From: Aquanectria penicillioides
Taxonomy: Eukaryota > Ascomycota > Sordariomycetes > Hypocreales > Nectriaceae
Assembly: GCA_003415625.1 (NCBI GenBank)
Contig: PYIU01000008.1
Location: 1,116,001-1,180,000, forward strand
Reading direction: 5' to 3'
Length of the DNA: 64,000 nucleotides
The notes under the pieces are model-generated. The model worked only from the letters and a program-made list of their open reading frames with translations, was not told the DNA's origin and ran no database searches. The position numbers were made by a program, and so were the translations under genes. Positions 14,764 to 27,607 of the stretch are shown here, piece after piece (the first letter of the stretch is position 1; every line of letters begins with the position of its first letter).

Positions 14764-16760
14764 ATATGACGACCACTTCGGGCCCAAGGTTTCGGCCCGC
14801 TCTTTACACCGGAGACATAGAAGCCCGGCATTCGTTCACTGGATTCCCTGGAATTCTACAACAAAAAAAGCACATGACACCAACGGCGTTTGTTTGTTAG
14901 AAGGCAGGTGTGGTTCGATTAGACATTGACTCGCCATTTGCGAGTCTGGCTTTCACGGTTTGCTTCGCGTTCCCTATTTTGGGATGCGTCTCGTTTCATG
15001 GCATTTTCCAAGCTTCCTTTTTTCTCTTTTGTTCGAAGTAATGGTTTAGATTGGCATCCGGTCCGGGGCATGATGAGAAGAGAGAAGTTGAAACATCTCT
15101 TGAGAGCTGAGCAAGACTTAGGCCAAAGAATCAGGCGGTAATTCTCATTGTAGACCCTGACACTGGGGTCAATGACCAATCATTGAATTACTTGCAGTGA
15201 GCAGTGAAGTTGGACGCGATGATCTCCTCGGGACGAATTGATAGAAATATTGTAGTTGATACAATAATCGATCCCGATCAAGTACATTCTCCGTGTCCCA
15301 CATCGCCGCCGTGTTTGGTCTTTGTGTTTTGTGTTGATGAGGTTTGGAGTTGTGTGTTGCCATGTTGTAATCTGTTGCTTTCGAGGAGGAGAGTAGTGGA
15401 AATGGGAGGCTTTGGCTTGTTGTCGTAGCGTGATCACCAGTTGAAATTGTTTAGTGGTGACGCGAAGGAGTAACCTAGTCTATCATTCCGTTTCTTGTCT
15501 ACGTTTGTAAGCGTTGTGATGCTGCCCGTGAACTTTATTGATTTAATCTTGCCGCGCCGTTTGCCCAAGCGCGTTGTTCGACAACTGTTTGAAGCCGACG
15601 GTTGTGATGGACTGTTTGCGGTTCTTTCCTTGGCGATTGGCATTCCATGGAGGCGGTGGCTGATCCAAAGCAACGAAAACGTGCTTTTCCAGCATCGCCA
15701 TGAAGACTCGAGGGTTTGGATGTGGCACTTCTTTTTTTTTATGCTTTGGTTCTCACGCGAGGCTGTTGCTTTAATTTCTTTTTTCTTTTTCTTTCCCCCT
15801 TCTCTTCTATACATTGTCACTCTCGTGATGCCATCTCCTATCAGGTATTACCCCCCTGCTATAGCGCGACGATGGAAACCCTGTCTCTGTGGTGGATATC
15901 TGGGTGTCGTATGTTGTATGACGGTGGGATGAAGTTCTTGCTGGTCTCCAGGGGACGATATGTTTTGTGGTCCGTGTTTGTTTGTTGGTTGGTTGCTTGG
16001 TTGGACATGTGCTATAAATCCATGCCACACTCTTTACACGTTCTCAATAGCTTCATGCTTGCCCCAGTGGCATCTTAGCACAACTTAGCAGTACGTATAG
16101 AAAAGCGCGGAACGAGAAGAATACAGACTTGCTTTGGCATCACCCAAATCGTCAGGTGGCACTAAACCACCACAGGGCAACAGATGTAAGTCTATATCGC
16201 AGGAAACCTCATCCAAGAAGCCCATCCAGACGAGACTCCCCTTCTTTGGAAAAAGCCCAACCTTTACAACGGACTCCAGGGTAGACCCAACCACGTTGAT
16301 CACTTGTCACCCTTAAGTTGCCTGGGCGAGTGTCACCCAATTCGAACCCATCGCCGCCGGGGATCCAGACCGCGAGCCTCGAACTCGGAAAAAAAGGGGA
16401 CGACGCGTACCCCCAAGCCATATTTGAAATTCGCGCCGGCTGCGAGAGACGCCATGAGTTCAACACACAATGGCGAGATAGCACGACGATAGCGTGTCAT
16501 GTTAGAACGGCCTAGGTCTTCGAGTGCCCTCTGCCGACGCGCTGACCGAGACGGGCTTCCCCGGACGGCCGCTACGAGAAACCTTCTTTTACGGGGAAGA
16601 CATGTCACAGGCACAGGTTACGAGAATGCATTCGGATCTTGGAGAGGGGTAAATCACCGTGTCGGAGGAGATAACCCAACTTGAGTATTGGGCCGGAGAG
16701 AAGAAGAAAAAATTGAAAAAATCACAAATCCTCGCATCCTTTCCCACCCCCAAAGAAGCA

Positions 16761-16785
16761 GGGGGGGGGGGGGGGGGGGGGGGGG
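16761..16785 (+). repeat. Uninterrupted 25-G homopolymer
   Basis: Twenty-five consecutive G residues in the assembly. It could form a G-quadruplex, and the exact length may be an assembly estimate. Confidence 0.9.
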
Positions 16786-17565
16786 AGGTTGACGCGCCCC
16801 AGCCGGCACTCAGGAAAGCAGGGAGCTCTCAGTTTTTTTCTCTCTCGACGGGGGCGGAGGAACCCCCCGAAAATATTCGGAGGGTGGGATCACAGTCTCT
16901 CGCCCTCGCTTCGCGTCGTCTGCGTGAAAGGAAAGCAGCATACGCGGAGAGAGAGGCAAGGAAAGGCCGCCACAGGAGAGATGCCGGGGGCAGGGGGGGA
17001 ACACAATGTCGACGAGGTTTGTTTGCCCTGCGTCTGTGGTGTCTGCGTCGACTACCACTGCAGTTGCTGGTGTGGGTTGGGCACACACACACTCCCACAC
17101 GCGAGCACACGGGGGGAGACGGCTTCAGCCAGGAGGGAGGGGGGGCCAAGGTTGGTGGGAAAGGGGGCACCATGTTGTATCGGGGATATGTGCATGGCTG
17201 CGATGTGATGGGCCAGACGAGAACAGTCTAACAGGACACGGGGGAATGTGGCAGACCTTGACCTTGATCCGACTTCAACACCATTGATTGTGTGGCTTCC
17301 TCACAACTTGGCGCCTGGTGGTGCCAAGGTTGGTTCGGGCGAGTCGTCCAAGCACGCAAAGACCTTGGAACTGGGGGACCGTGTCCGTGGTGCAGCAGTA
17401 GGCAGATTCTGATGATGCTGCCCCCTGTTCCCCCAGGCGTCCCAAAACTCCAGAGGTCAGCACCAGCCTCAAGCGCGATGGCCTGGTCGGTTGGTGCAGA
17501 GGTGGAGGCCGAGCCCTAGGCAGACAGACACAACCTGCCCGCTGGGCCAAAGGGGCCCGTGCCGA

Positions 17566-17606
17566 GTCGTGTCGTGTCGTGTCGTGTTGTGCTCTGTCGT
17601 GTTGTG
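17566..17606 (+). repeat. Imperfect GTCGT pentamer repeat
   Basis: A run of GTCGT units that becomes imperfect (GTTGT) at its right end. Confidence 0.8.
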
Positions 17607-19810
17607 ATTGTTCTATCGTGTCGCGAAGTCCCTATCGTATCCTATCCTCGTTTCGTGTCTGTTCTCTTTGCTCTGACCTCCTCTGACAACGGCTCTCTGT
17701 CCGCGCACAATCGCTCAACTGAGACAGACAGATGGAAGTTTTCCTCACATCCTCAATGGGTTCATCCCATGCCCCGTGTTCCCCTTGGCCTCCCAATGCT
17801 CTGTGGTTTGGCTCCATTCACACATCATTAAACTTGGATGTTGGTCAAGATGTCGGCCAGAATCACCATGTTCCCAAGTTCCACGCCCGACCTGACTTCC
17901 CCGACTCGTAGTGATGGAATTGAGATCTCCTGAACGTCACCAACCACCGACTGGGTCCGTCTTCCGCCTCCCCGATGCCACTCCCCTCTTGAGATTCTCA
18001 CCCCTCAGGCAGGCAGGCCAAAAAAAAAAAAAGTCTCTTGACTCGGTCGCCCATGGGACACCAGGGTGCGACGTCAAGGCCCAGATGCTTGGTCTCCTGT
18101 ATGGATGTAGCAGTCAATCCAGCACATTGGTCGCTCCTGATTGCAAGGGAAAAAACCGGATGGCCGCCGAGCGAGCACGCAAGCGAGCCGCGATAGCCAG
18201 GCCCGACAGCCAGGCCCTGCTCTCACGAACCATCACGGTGGCGCTAGCCTCCCTCCTCGTTACTGCGGTTCCGGGTACTAGGGAGCTCCACCTCCTGAAG
18301 AGCCCCATGTTGCTGGATCCGGCCAGCCGTCCTTCGCGGCCGCTCCTCGAGTGGAGCCTGATCCAGGGTAGGAGGCTCTCTACCGCCGGCCTCCCAATAA
18401 CCATGTCTCACGCCCAAATATTGGGCAAACTGAGCGTGCGATTCAGCGCTCATTGAACATTACGTCGGTGGCGGGTATAGATGCCGGATGGGCACTGCCG
18501 ACGGCATCCTCTCTTTTCCCTCAGGGATCCCACAAGCCTGTTGTCAATTTCTAATTTCGACTAGGTACTGCAACCGGAACAGTTGGCCCCTCACCTTAAC
18601 TCGCACCAACGCTGTGCAGACCAGCACACACTTGTTGTACAGTCAGCACAAGGTTGGCGTTGGTTCCGAGCCCATGTCCTGGGAAAGAGTGGGAAGCGTG
18701 TGGGAGGATGGATCCCACTACGGGGGAATAGATGGTGATCGTATGTAGCTCCGAGCTGCTGGGGCTGATAGCTCGTATGTTTCTTCGAAACGGCTGAAGA
18801 CGAGCTGGGTTTAAGAGAGACAGAGAGCGAGACATAGGTACTCACATGCATCCACTGTGAGGTGGTGGGTGTGAATCAGTGAGTGAGCGTGCTTGGTTGC
18901 TCGACTTGCACGCGCAGACACACTCACGCACGCACAGGCTCTCACTCACACACGCACTCTGTCGCTCCCCTAGAGCGGCTGCCGCGCGATGCCCATCTTT
19001 GCTTTGACCCTTGACAAAATCATCATCAGGCATCGCCAGGAGCCTGGTACCTGGCGCAAGGTGCCTGTAGTCTTCAGGAGTTAATGTGCGTGCCTATGAC
19101 TTTTGGTGCAGGGGCTTCTGATCTGGGCTATGGCCGATACTCACCCATGATTACAATGAAACGCGAGCCCTGGCCCGGTCAGACGATTTCGGTCCCCTCT
19201 GACACCCAGAGACAACGAGATGCAGCCTCAGCTGAACGGTTCCTCTTCGGGAAGGTGTAGTTTCTGAATTCAGCCTTGAAGTTCCAGGACGACGACCAAC
19301 AGGCAGGATCGTCACCAGCATCAGCTCGCGTATCACCCCGTCTTTCCCCAGGACGAAGTTGTGCCTCCGATGAGACCTTGCCGCATCTGGATACTGTGCT
19401 TGTTTCCCCTTGCCCTGTTGGGACGAAGCCCACAGTTGACCCTAAATAGGCTACTGTTGGATAAGATAAATCGTATTGCCTTGATGATAGGCGCTGGTCC
19501 AACTCGGTGCCGAACAAAAACGCACTGGCGCATACAATCTCCGCGTCCTCTCGATGTTTCCTGACCAGTGCTCCGGTGACTGCCGAGAACCACCATGACA
19601 AGTTGGGATCCCAACCCCGTCGGTATGCGCTAGTGAGCTGAGCACGCCTGGGCCTGCTCGCGTCCACCGTCGTGCAGATCACTAGCGCACCTCAGCCCAC
19701 CCAAGATCTGGATTTCGTCGTCCAGCAGGTGGAGCCAAGTCCAGAAACATGAGGAATTGAGATTGGCTCGCAGATCAGCAGGTGACTGGTCACCGGGCCC
19801 AGGGAAGCTC

Positions 19811-19831
19811 TTTTTTTTTTTTTTTTTTTTT
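19811..19831 (+). repeat. 21-T homopolymer
   Basis: Twenty-one consecutive T residues inside the gene-poor block; no gene is nearby. Confidence 0.9.
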
Positions 19832-22800
19832 CTTCTCGCTCGACGACTGGAGCCTGCGTGGAAGCGCGTCCTCTCAACAACCGATTGTGATCGGTCAACC
19901 TTCGGCGCCATTGTTCCACCTCTCTAACTTGGCTCCTGAGAAATGTCACACAAGACAAGGGAACCGGCGTGCGGGAGATTCCCAGGACCACGGGAAGTCT
20001 TGAGATCGTGGCCGCCGTCCCCGTCTTCAAACTAGCCTGGCCGTTTGCTGGGGTTCAAGACACCGTCGACACGGGCTAAAACAGACTGCCGTCCACCGTC
20101 ACAGCCCATGGCTTGCTGTAGTCTGGCACGTTCCTGGATGCAAGTGACATTCTAGCGACTCATCAGCCCTCTGGTTCAAGTTCTGTCCGTGCTGGGATTT
20201 TTTCCCGCTAATGCCCACGAAACCGCACTAAGCCGTTTATCCACGGGTCTCCAATTGGCCCTGCCGCGGCGACCGTCTTTTGAAATTGGGAGGGTGGGTA
20301 TCATCCGGCTTGTTGAGCATCCGGGATGCCGGTACTCGTCTGCTTGACGTTGGCGTTGGCGTTCAAATTACTGTGCCCTTACTGTCCAGTCCCTTGTCAG
20401 CCCGCAGATACTCACACAGCACCTTAGTGCATTGGCACTGGAGGGCACCCAAATATCAGGATCGTGATGGCTTGAGATCGCTTTCAACCCACTTCCACAA
20501 GATCCGGGGACTGTAACCATGGACTTACCTGTCACCAAGCTTGGCAGTCACTTCAAAGCCCCCATCGCCAGCCACTCCCCTTGGGTGTTGAGCCCAGAAT
20601 CTGGCCCCCCTTCTCATTGTATCATCACATTCAGTCACAATTCGAATTTGTCATCCTCCGGTTTGGAGTCAGCTCTCTGTCAGACTAGGTCCACCGTACT
20701 TGAAATACCGTCTGCAGTCATGGGCAAATAGGTACCAGATCTGATCTCATCAGCGAGGCAAAACCAAATTGCCATGTCCCAAGCTCAAGGGAATGGTGAG
20801 AGTTCCCGTTTCCGACTCTTCCAGACCCTCTGCCTGCGTCATGTCGGACATGGAGGGGTATCGTAGCCCTGGCGTCCTTTGGCTGGAGGGCCCGTCAGAT
20901 TTGGGGGGCGACAAAACTGCCCAGTGAGCATACTGACTAGGGTCTGCACATGGCTGGAGCAGCCACCGTCACGGCGGGACTTGACGAACTTCCATTTTCG
21001 GGTCCATCTTCCAACGTGCTCTGTCTGTTTCTGGCCCTGTTACCTTTCTCGCGTTTCTCATCGGTGGCTCATGGTTCGTGGCGACCACTAGGTCGTGTTG
21101 ACCAGTGTGGCGGAACGACACTAGTCAAGGTTTGACTAGAGGGAACAGAGATGCCCTCCTCTCTGGCCATGACCATTTTTCAAGGATGTGTGGGGATTTG
21201 GGGCTGAACCTCCATCCTCCATCCTCTTTCTGCTTCTAGGCCCACACCCGCGCTTAGGGCTTTTATGGCGCGGTTTGTCCTTTTGGGGCTAGCCGAAGGA
21301 GCTGAATCGCCGAAAGGACCCTGGATTGTGGTTCCTTAAAATTTATCCTGAGAACGTCAAGCTTGGTTAGTTGAAAATCAGTCAGTTGCTGAGGCACACG
21401 GATGCCTTTCACATCAGTCATATTTCTCTGCAGATACCATGACATGTGCAATGAATTTTGGGGGTGAGATGTGGATGGATCCGAACCGCGAGACGCTGCG
21501 ATCCCTGTTGCCAACTCCTTGCCCAGCGATCTAGTGACCCAGAAGGAGGGAATGTTTGTGGGCGGTTCTCTCTCCACGGTGGATGGTAGCTTTCTGCCTT
21601 TCTGCCTTGTGTGCCAACGCAGCATTACCCTCCGGGCCGTTCATGGGAAGGTCCCGCTCTTAACCTCTAATCGCACGCCGTCAACCAAGGTCAAAGGAAA
21701 TTGAAATGCGCGGCGACGTGTTGAGTCGGTCGGTATACTGTACATCCCGATGTCCGGTGGGATTGATGCCACCACAGTGCGTCTGCTACTGTGGATTTGA
21801 TTGATTGCCCTTACCCCGGCCAGCCTCGACAACCATCCCCTGCAGAATTAGCATGGTGTAAATGATGGTCTTTCCCCGGCAGTCCGTGCCCTTCTATGCG
21901 GCCCCATGACTCCGTGTCCAGGGGTGCACATATGCCGCAGGAGGATTCCACTCAAGCAAAGAACATGCTGGTGGTTGGGTCACTGTACGGCGAGGCGGTC
22001 AAGGGCAAGGAGGGAGAAGGCTGCATCAATGTGGATGGATAATATAATCGAAGATTCAATGTCCTGGTTGAAGAAGTCCTCCGAACAAGTAAGCACCTGA
22101 GACCTTTCGTTGGTAGGATCCTTACAGCCCGTTGTTTTTGGTTTGGAAAAGGAGTTGGGCAAAATCCGCCTGGGTTAGTTCCGACCCCGGATGGACCCCA
22201 TCCACAAGCCATGTAATTGTCTGTTGGCTTACTTGGTGTACTGTGTTGGGCGGACGAGGGGGAGCGAAGATCTAGGCGCGTTCAAGATGTCGATTCTGCG
22301 GCTGTACATTAGTCACCCACCTCATTTAGCGTCGAGGGGGGGACTGGGTCTTGCAGAGGCACTGATTACAGGATACCCTTGAGCGAGTCAGGGCATGCCT
22401 GCTTGCAAACGATGGAGTCAATACCCACCGTGGAGCCTGAGGTTGAGATAGACAACATTGCGTGACAGGGAACTGGGCTCTCCTCCACATGCAGCAGTTG
22501 ACCAAAGCTCGCAGGTTGGACGTGCGGCTTGGGTGGGTTGCCTTGATACCCACAGACATTTGGGGGGCAATGCCTCTAGCAAGCAAGCCTAGATTGAGAA
22601 TTCTGTCGATAGGTAGCTTGCTGGCCGAGTATATTCCGAAGCTTCATAATACAGATCGGTCCAGGTTTGATCGATGATGGTACGTATTCGAGTGGAATTG
22701 GGGATAAGGGACGGAAGTAGCGGATTTACTCGGGCGGAAAACGGGGTTTCATGGGAACTGAAGAGGGTGCCCTGCATGCGAGCGAAGAGGGAAAAGAGTA

Positions 22801-25800
22801 CCGATGCCATCCACATACCTGGTGCACAGACAAACCACCCTGGGTGAGTGCTGGTGGTTGAAGTTCATCTTGAGTGTGGCACAGCACTGTGCTGCAGGCG
22901 GGAGGATGACGTTCTGAATGATTGCTGCAAAGTCGCTCTTTCGGCCCTCCGTTTTGGACGCGCGCCGACCAACGAAGCAGGCTTGGTGGGTGACCTGTGA
23001 TGACCCGACCGCGGTGGGTGTCGCAAAGGAGTCGTATTTTCGCGAAATGTTGAACAGGGGGCTAAGCCACTGAATCCCGAAGGGCTAGAATCAACATTGA
23101 CTGCGCATCAGTGGGTACTCCACGTGAGCTCTATTCCAGACTGTCTTGCAGACTCGAGGTGCACGGAGGGTCAGGCCAACACGTGGAGCCGCCTGGGGAG
23201 CTTCCATTCGATTGTGCAACAAGGAACGGCATTTTCCCATGTTGCGCCGACGAGGGCCGCGCAAGGAAATGTTGCGGTCAGAGTTGAAAGGAAGGATAAA
23301 AATGCGGCTGGTCTGGTGACCTGTGGGTGAGTGATACCCTCCAGGCCTTTGGCCAAGGGCAATATTGAGGCGTGAGGGCCGTCTTCCTTCCCCCCTGCTT
23401 CCCTGTCCATGTACTGACTTGGCTTGCCGCCCAATTCGTGCCCGGTTGGGTCAGCACAAGCAGGGGATTGGTTCAACAGGGAAACGTCTGCATGTGGTCA
23501 GACGTAGTGTCGATGCGTCTCTGTGTCGCTGCGGAGGTGCGCACAACGGGCACCATATAATTAATTTATTTGCCCGTGACGGCCATTATGGAAACGGCGC
23601 TGATAGTACTGTATCTCCAGCCAAGGCAAGCCCCAAGTCCCAGATGCAGATGGCACTTGTCGATGCGTTGGTCGCAAAGAAAACGGGGTAGCCTAAGTGC
23701 CTAGCGAGCCCACCAACGAGATGGGCCGGCTGTGCCTCTTTGGGGCATTGAAGCCTTTTAGTTCATCCCGGAGGTTCGGTTCGCTTGAGATCTTGTTTGC
23801 GCCTAAAACTCCATGACAGATCATTCGACCAGGACGGCGTCAAGCGTGCCAGGGTATTGAAAATGGGTCAGATCAAAGTTGCAGGATCCAAGAGGATTTC
23901 TGGCTGGGCGAGAGCGGGCGAAACAAGCAATTATGCCGTCGGGGCAGGGCATTGATGTGCTGGCACGAGGGGATCATCTGAAAAAAAAAAAAAAAATCCA
24001 CACCGAGAAAAAACAAAACGAAGATAGAGGACAAAGAGGTAACACCTTGACGAATCACGTCATGTGTGGGATTTGATGGTGTGCAAGACGAGGTCTGGTT
24101 GGTTTGTGTGGCGAGATATGCCTTTCAATGCGACCAGGTGTAGCGCTAGAGGCGCTCCTTCCTCTTGACATTTTGATATTGAATAATTCCCACTCTTTAC
24201 TAACTTCCCTGTACGTGGCTATCAGTAAGCCTGGTATGATGGGGAAAGAGCACCCAAGCGCATTAACCCCAGTGTCTAAGGCACAACCTAAATTTTAATT
24301 GGATGTCTGCACTGCTGCAATTTTCAATTGAGAAGAACCAAGAAACCAAGCTTCTCACTGCGGCTCCAACCATGCTTAATCTAGATTCTGGCCAAGCCAG
24401 AGCAGCAACGCTCAATGCACTGGTCGCCAGCAGGAGGAGACACGAGCCAACACCACCAACGGCGCCCCCTTTTTGTAGTGAGCCAATCCTAGCAGGCCAC
24501 CAGGGTCCTGTTCAAATTTGGGTAGTATGTGAAAGGAAGAAGGAAGGAAAAAAAAAACTTATTTGGGTATGAAAAATTGCGTAATGTGGTCTTTTATTAG
24601 ATCTTTGATTCAACCACTGGATCTCAAGCTAATTCTTCTCCGCTGTTTTCCTCCCCGCTCTCCTATGCTATCCTCTTCTGCGTTCGCTGTTGCGCTTGTG
24701 ATTGTGATATGCGACGTCTTATCACGCCTATCCCTGAGTGCCTTGTTGACAGGTCGGGAAACATAGTGCCATGCAGTCCTGTTACCACCAATCTGGGCTG
24801 GACATGGTACGAGACGGCGAGACCAACGGGATATTGATCCGACGGTACAGATTCCGGCGTATATAATCTGTCCCCCAGTGCCCGAGGACCGGATTTTATA
24901 GCGCCCGCTGAACTTCCTGGGCGACCACATCTAGGGCTGAGTTGGGGCTACTGCCAGATCCCCCCTCCACCACACCGTCGAGAATCCAAGAGGAAAACCT
25001 AGCCTGGTGGCCGGCGCCAGCCCTTGAGAGGCCTGGGATATGCACGTCAACGCTTCTCGATACTAGACCAGAGACGCACATCGCAAGAGCCGGTTCAGGC
25101 ACAGACTGGCGTGGTTCCGCAGCAAAAAAATAAAAACGTTCGTTACACAGTCGTGTCGCGGAGAATATTCTCATCCTCATTGAGCCTGGTTCGCTCGCGC
25201 GACTGCGACTAGCGCCTGGCGGGAACCAGCACGCCGGGCTCTCACACACCCTCACAGTCTTGCCGCCACGTTCTGAGGCCTCAACATACCTTGCCCAGGT
25301 CTCGGTATCCTGCCTGAGTCAGTAGTGGTCACAAGGGGATTCTTGCAATCTCTCTCCCCCAGCGCCTCGCCCTGTGCCCGCGGCAATCCGGGCACCCGAG
25401 GCCCAGTTCTCTGGCTCACGGAGTACCCCCATTGGCATTTGCAGGCCAGAAGGATAATCGGCACCCTAACCCCTCTCTGGGACTTGGAGCCAAGCCCCCA
25501 AACTGCATTCTGCCAGGTATCCTGGACGCCTCCTCGACGGTGGAACCAGCCACTTTCCTTCTGATTGGGCTTGGTCCTGGAAAAGGCCGCAGATCTATTG
25601 CCGCAGTTCGGGGACGTCATTTGCGCACTGTGTGCGGTGGAGGAGGAGACGCTCCCGCCGTGGGCATTCCGTGGCCCTGCACCCTCGCTCGCACCTCGTT
25701 CGCCGCTTGGCTGGAGACCCTCCACCCAGGCCCTCAGCTCAGACATCGCCGCTCGCAGGTCGGGTCGCAGGAGTGGATGAGCGACCGAGCAGAGGTGGGC

Positions 25801-26092
25801 AAGTGACGAGTGACGAGTGAGCGAGAGGAAGTGCAGGGCACCAAGCGACCACACACCCCTGGTCCACTTAGCCACCCCCCATTCGTCGCCAATGCGCCGG
25901 CTTCGTGAGGGTTGGTGCAGAGTGCGGCCAGAACAGCGGTAGTAGTGGTGCTGGAAGCTCGTTGTACTCTGAACCGCAGGACCCTTCGAGAGACATCCAA
26001 CGCAGCCAGAGAATCGACGAGACTCGCCGAAAGGGGAGGTCCCGACGCAGAAAACAAAGCAAAGACCGCACACGTACACTTTGCATCAGATG

Positions 26093-27607
26093 ACAAACGC
26101 TGTGGACTGACTGACACAGACACCCTCTGCAATTGCCACATTTCCCGCCCTCACGAGCGCCCCCTCCGCCACAATTTCGAGCTGCGCTTGAACCTGGCCA
26201 GGGGAGCGAACGAGCAAGGAGCGAGCACCAGAGGAGGAGCAAGCACCAATACCCAATACGCAGAAGGTTGACAGGGGACAAGGGTTCCTGTTCGTCTGTT
26301 CCTTTCGCATTCACACCTACCTGGCTGTTGTCAAATTTGTGCCAGGCCAAAAACGCAGTCACCAGCCCGCAGCCCTCCCATTTCTCCCACCTCCACTCTT
26401 TTCACCTTGCCTCCTCGCCGCTTCCTCCGCTCTCTCTTCTCCTCGCACACCCCAGCTGGACAATTTTTTTTTTCCCCTTCCCTCCTCGTCGCGCACATAT
26501 CCGTAATTGCTCGCCTTCGCCGCTTTCGCTCAAGGCACGAGTCAGCGGCTGATCCGGCACCGGTCGACTTACGTGGGGTACCCGGCACAGCGATTTACCA
26601 GCACCTCGACACGGCGGCGTCTAGTCTGAGCGACTTGGACCTGTGAACTAATCCCACTACCTGTTTGCACTACGACGGAAATACCCCGACTCTTGCACAC
26701 CCCCTCGGCCAACAAACCAGCGCTATCCCATTGCTTCGATAAGCGCAAAATCCCACTGTCCGGTGCCCTGGAACTGGCCACCGGGAAATCGCCATCTTCC
26801 AGCTTCGGGGGAATTTGCCAGAGTTCGTCGCCTTCACCAGGGTTCATCGACTCTGCGTCTCTCTCTCTGCATTCGCCTCGACGCAGACAAGGACCAGCTG
26901 CCTGCCAGTCGGTCCCACCTCGCATCGACTGCTGGGTCGCGCCAAGTTGCGGAGCTCGTCCTGTCTATCACTCCGTCATTCATTTTGGTCAAGGGCCCTA
27001 TAAAATTCTTCGGTCCCGCACCGACTCTCGTCGTCTCCGTCATTACAGAAGCTTTCTCGGGCGCTCGCATTCTCACACCCCTCCCCCCTGCACTGCCTTG
27101 AGTCGCTCAGAACAGACAAGAGTCAGTGTTCGTCGACAGATACTTTAGCACCCCCTTACCCATCTCGGCCTCTGGCGCTAGACTCTCTTGGACCTGGACT
27201 CTCGGCAGAGTCCACACTACCAGTCCGATTCAATATCGCACTATATTAGTGTCGCGCTCCCCAAGCCGTACCATCGTCTTTAGCCCCTCGACCTTCTGTG
27301 ATCGTGGACGAGCGCGACCATCCTTGCCTAGCCCCCCCATCCCCTCCCCAGCAAGATCCGCGCCCAAGGACTTGGCCTAGCTCCTCGCATCACGCACTTA
27401 ACCATAAACCTACCCTTGGCCTCACGAACGGCGCTACTACTGCCGCCGCCAGCAACATATACCGCTGCGCCGCCGCGAGTCTCTTTTGCAAGCGCTCAGC
27501 CATTATCCTTCTTTTCCCCTGCTACCGGACAAAGACCAACCTGACGCGGCCTTGGAAGCTAAACCTGGCCGGCCATCGCCCTATCACCCGTTCCGTGGAG
27601 CTGTCGC
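26093..27607 (+). promoter_or_regulatory. Putative 1.5-kb AUG-free 5' leader of con7
   Basis: Reading every line from the ATG at 26090 to the con7 start at 27608, I find no ATG on the + strand across 1,515 bases. The same interval holds 22 CAT triplets, which are ATG on the other strand. The sequence is pyrimidine-rich, as fungal leaders are. The simplest reading is that most or all of it is transcribed as 5' UTR and has been purged of upstream start codons. A TATA-like TATAAAA at 26999-27005 could give a shorter alternative leader of about 570 nt. Leader introns cannot be excluded. Confidence 0.6.
26999..27005 (+). promoter_or_regulatory. TATA-like element upstream of con7
   Basis: TATAAAA, 603 bases before the con7 ATG. 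If used, transcription would start near 27.03 kb. The ATG-free stretch extends about 900 bases further upstream, so this may be an internal or alternative promoter. Confidence 0.35.

Larger units (their letters stand above)
14764..26092. other. 11-kb gene-poor block upstream of con7
   Basis: Six-frame reading shows only short, low-complexity or ATG-less frames with no recognisable domain, including a 275-codon minus-strand frame at 25252-26079 that I do not accept. The block contains a 25-G run, a 21-T run, pentamer repeats and many homopolymers. I found no tRNA, 5S rRNA or transposase remnant. It probably includes the 3' region of DBP2 and distal regulatory sequence of con7; unannotated lncRNAs are possible. 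Confidence 0.5.

Noticed and set aside
25252..26079. 275-codon minus-strand frame
   Set aside because: No recognisable motif, odd composition, and it lies where the + strand already looks like promoter and leader. Long chance frames occur in GC-rich DNA.
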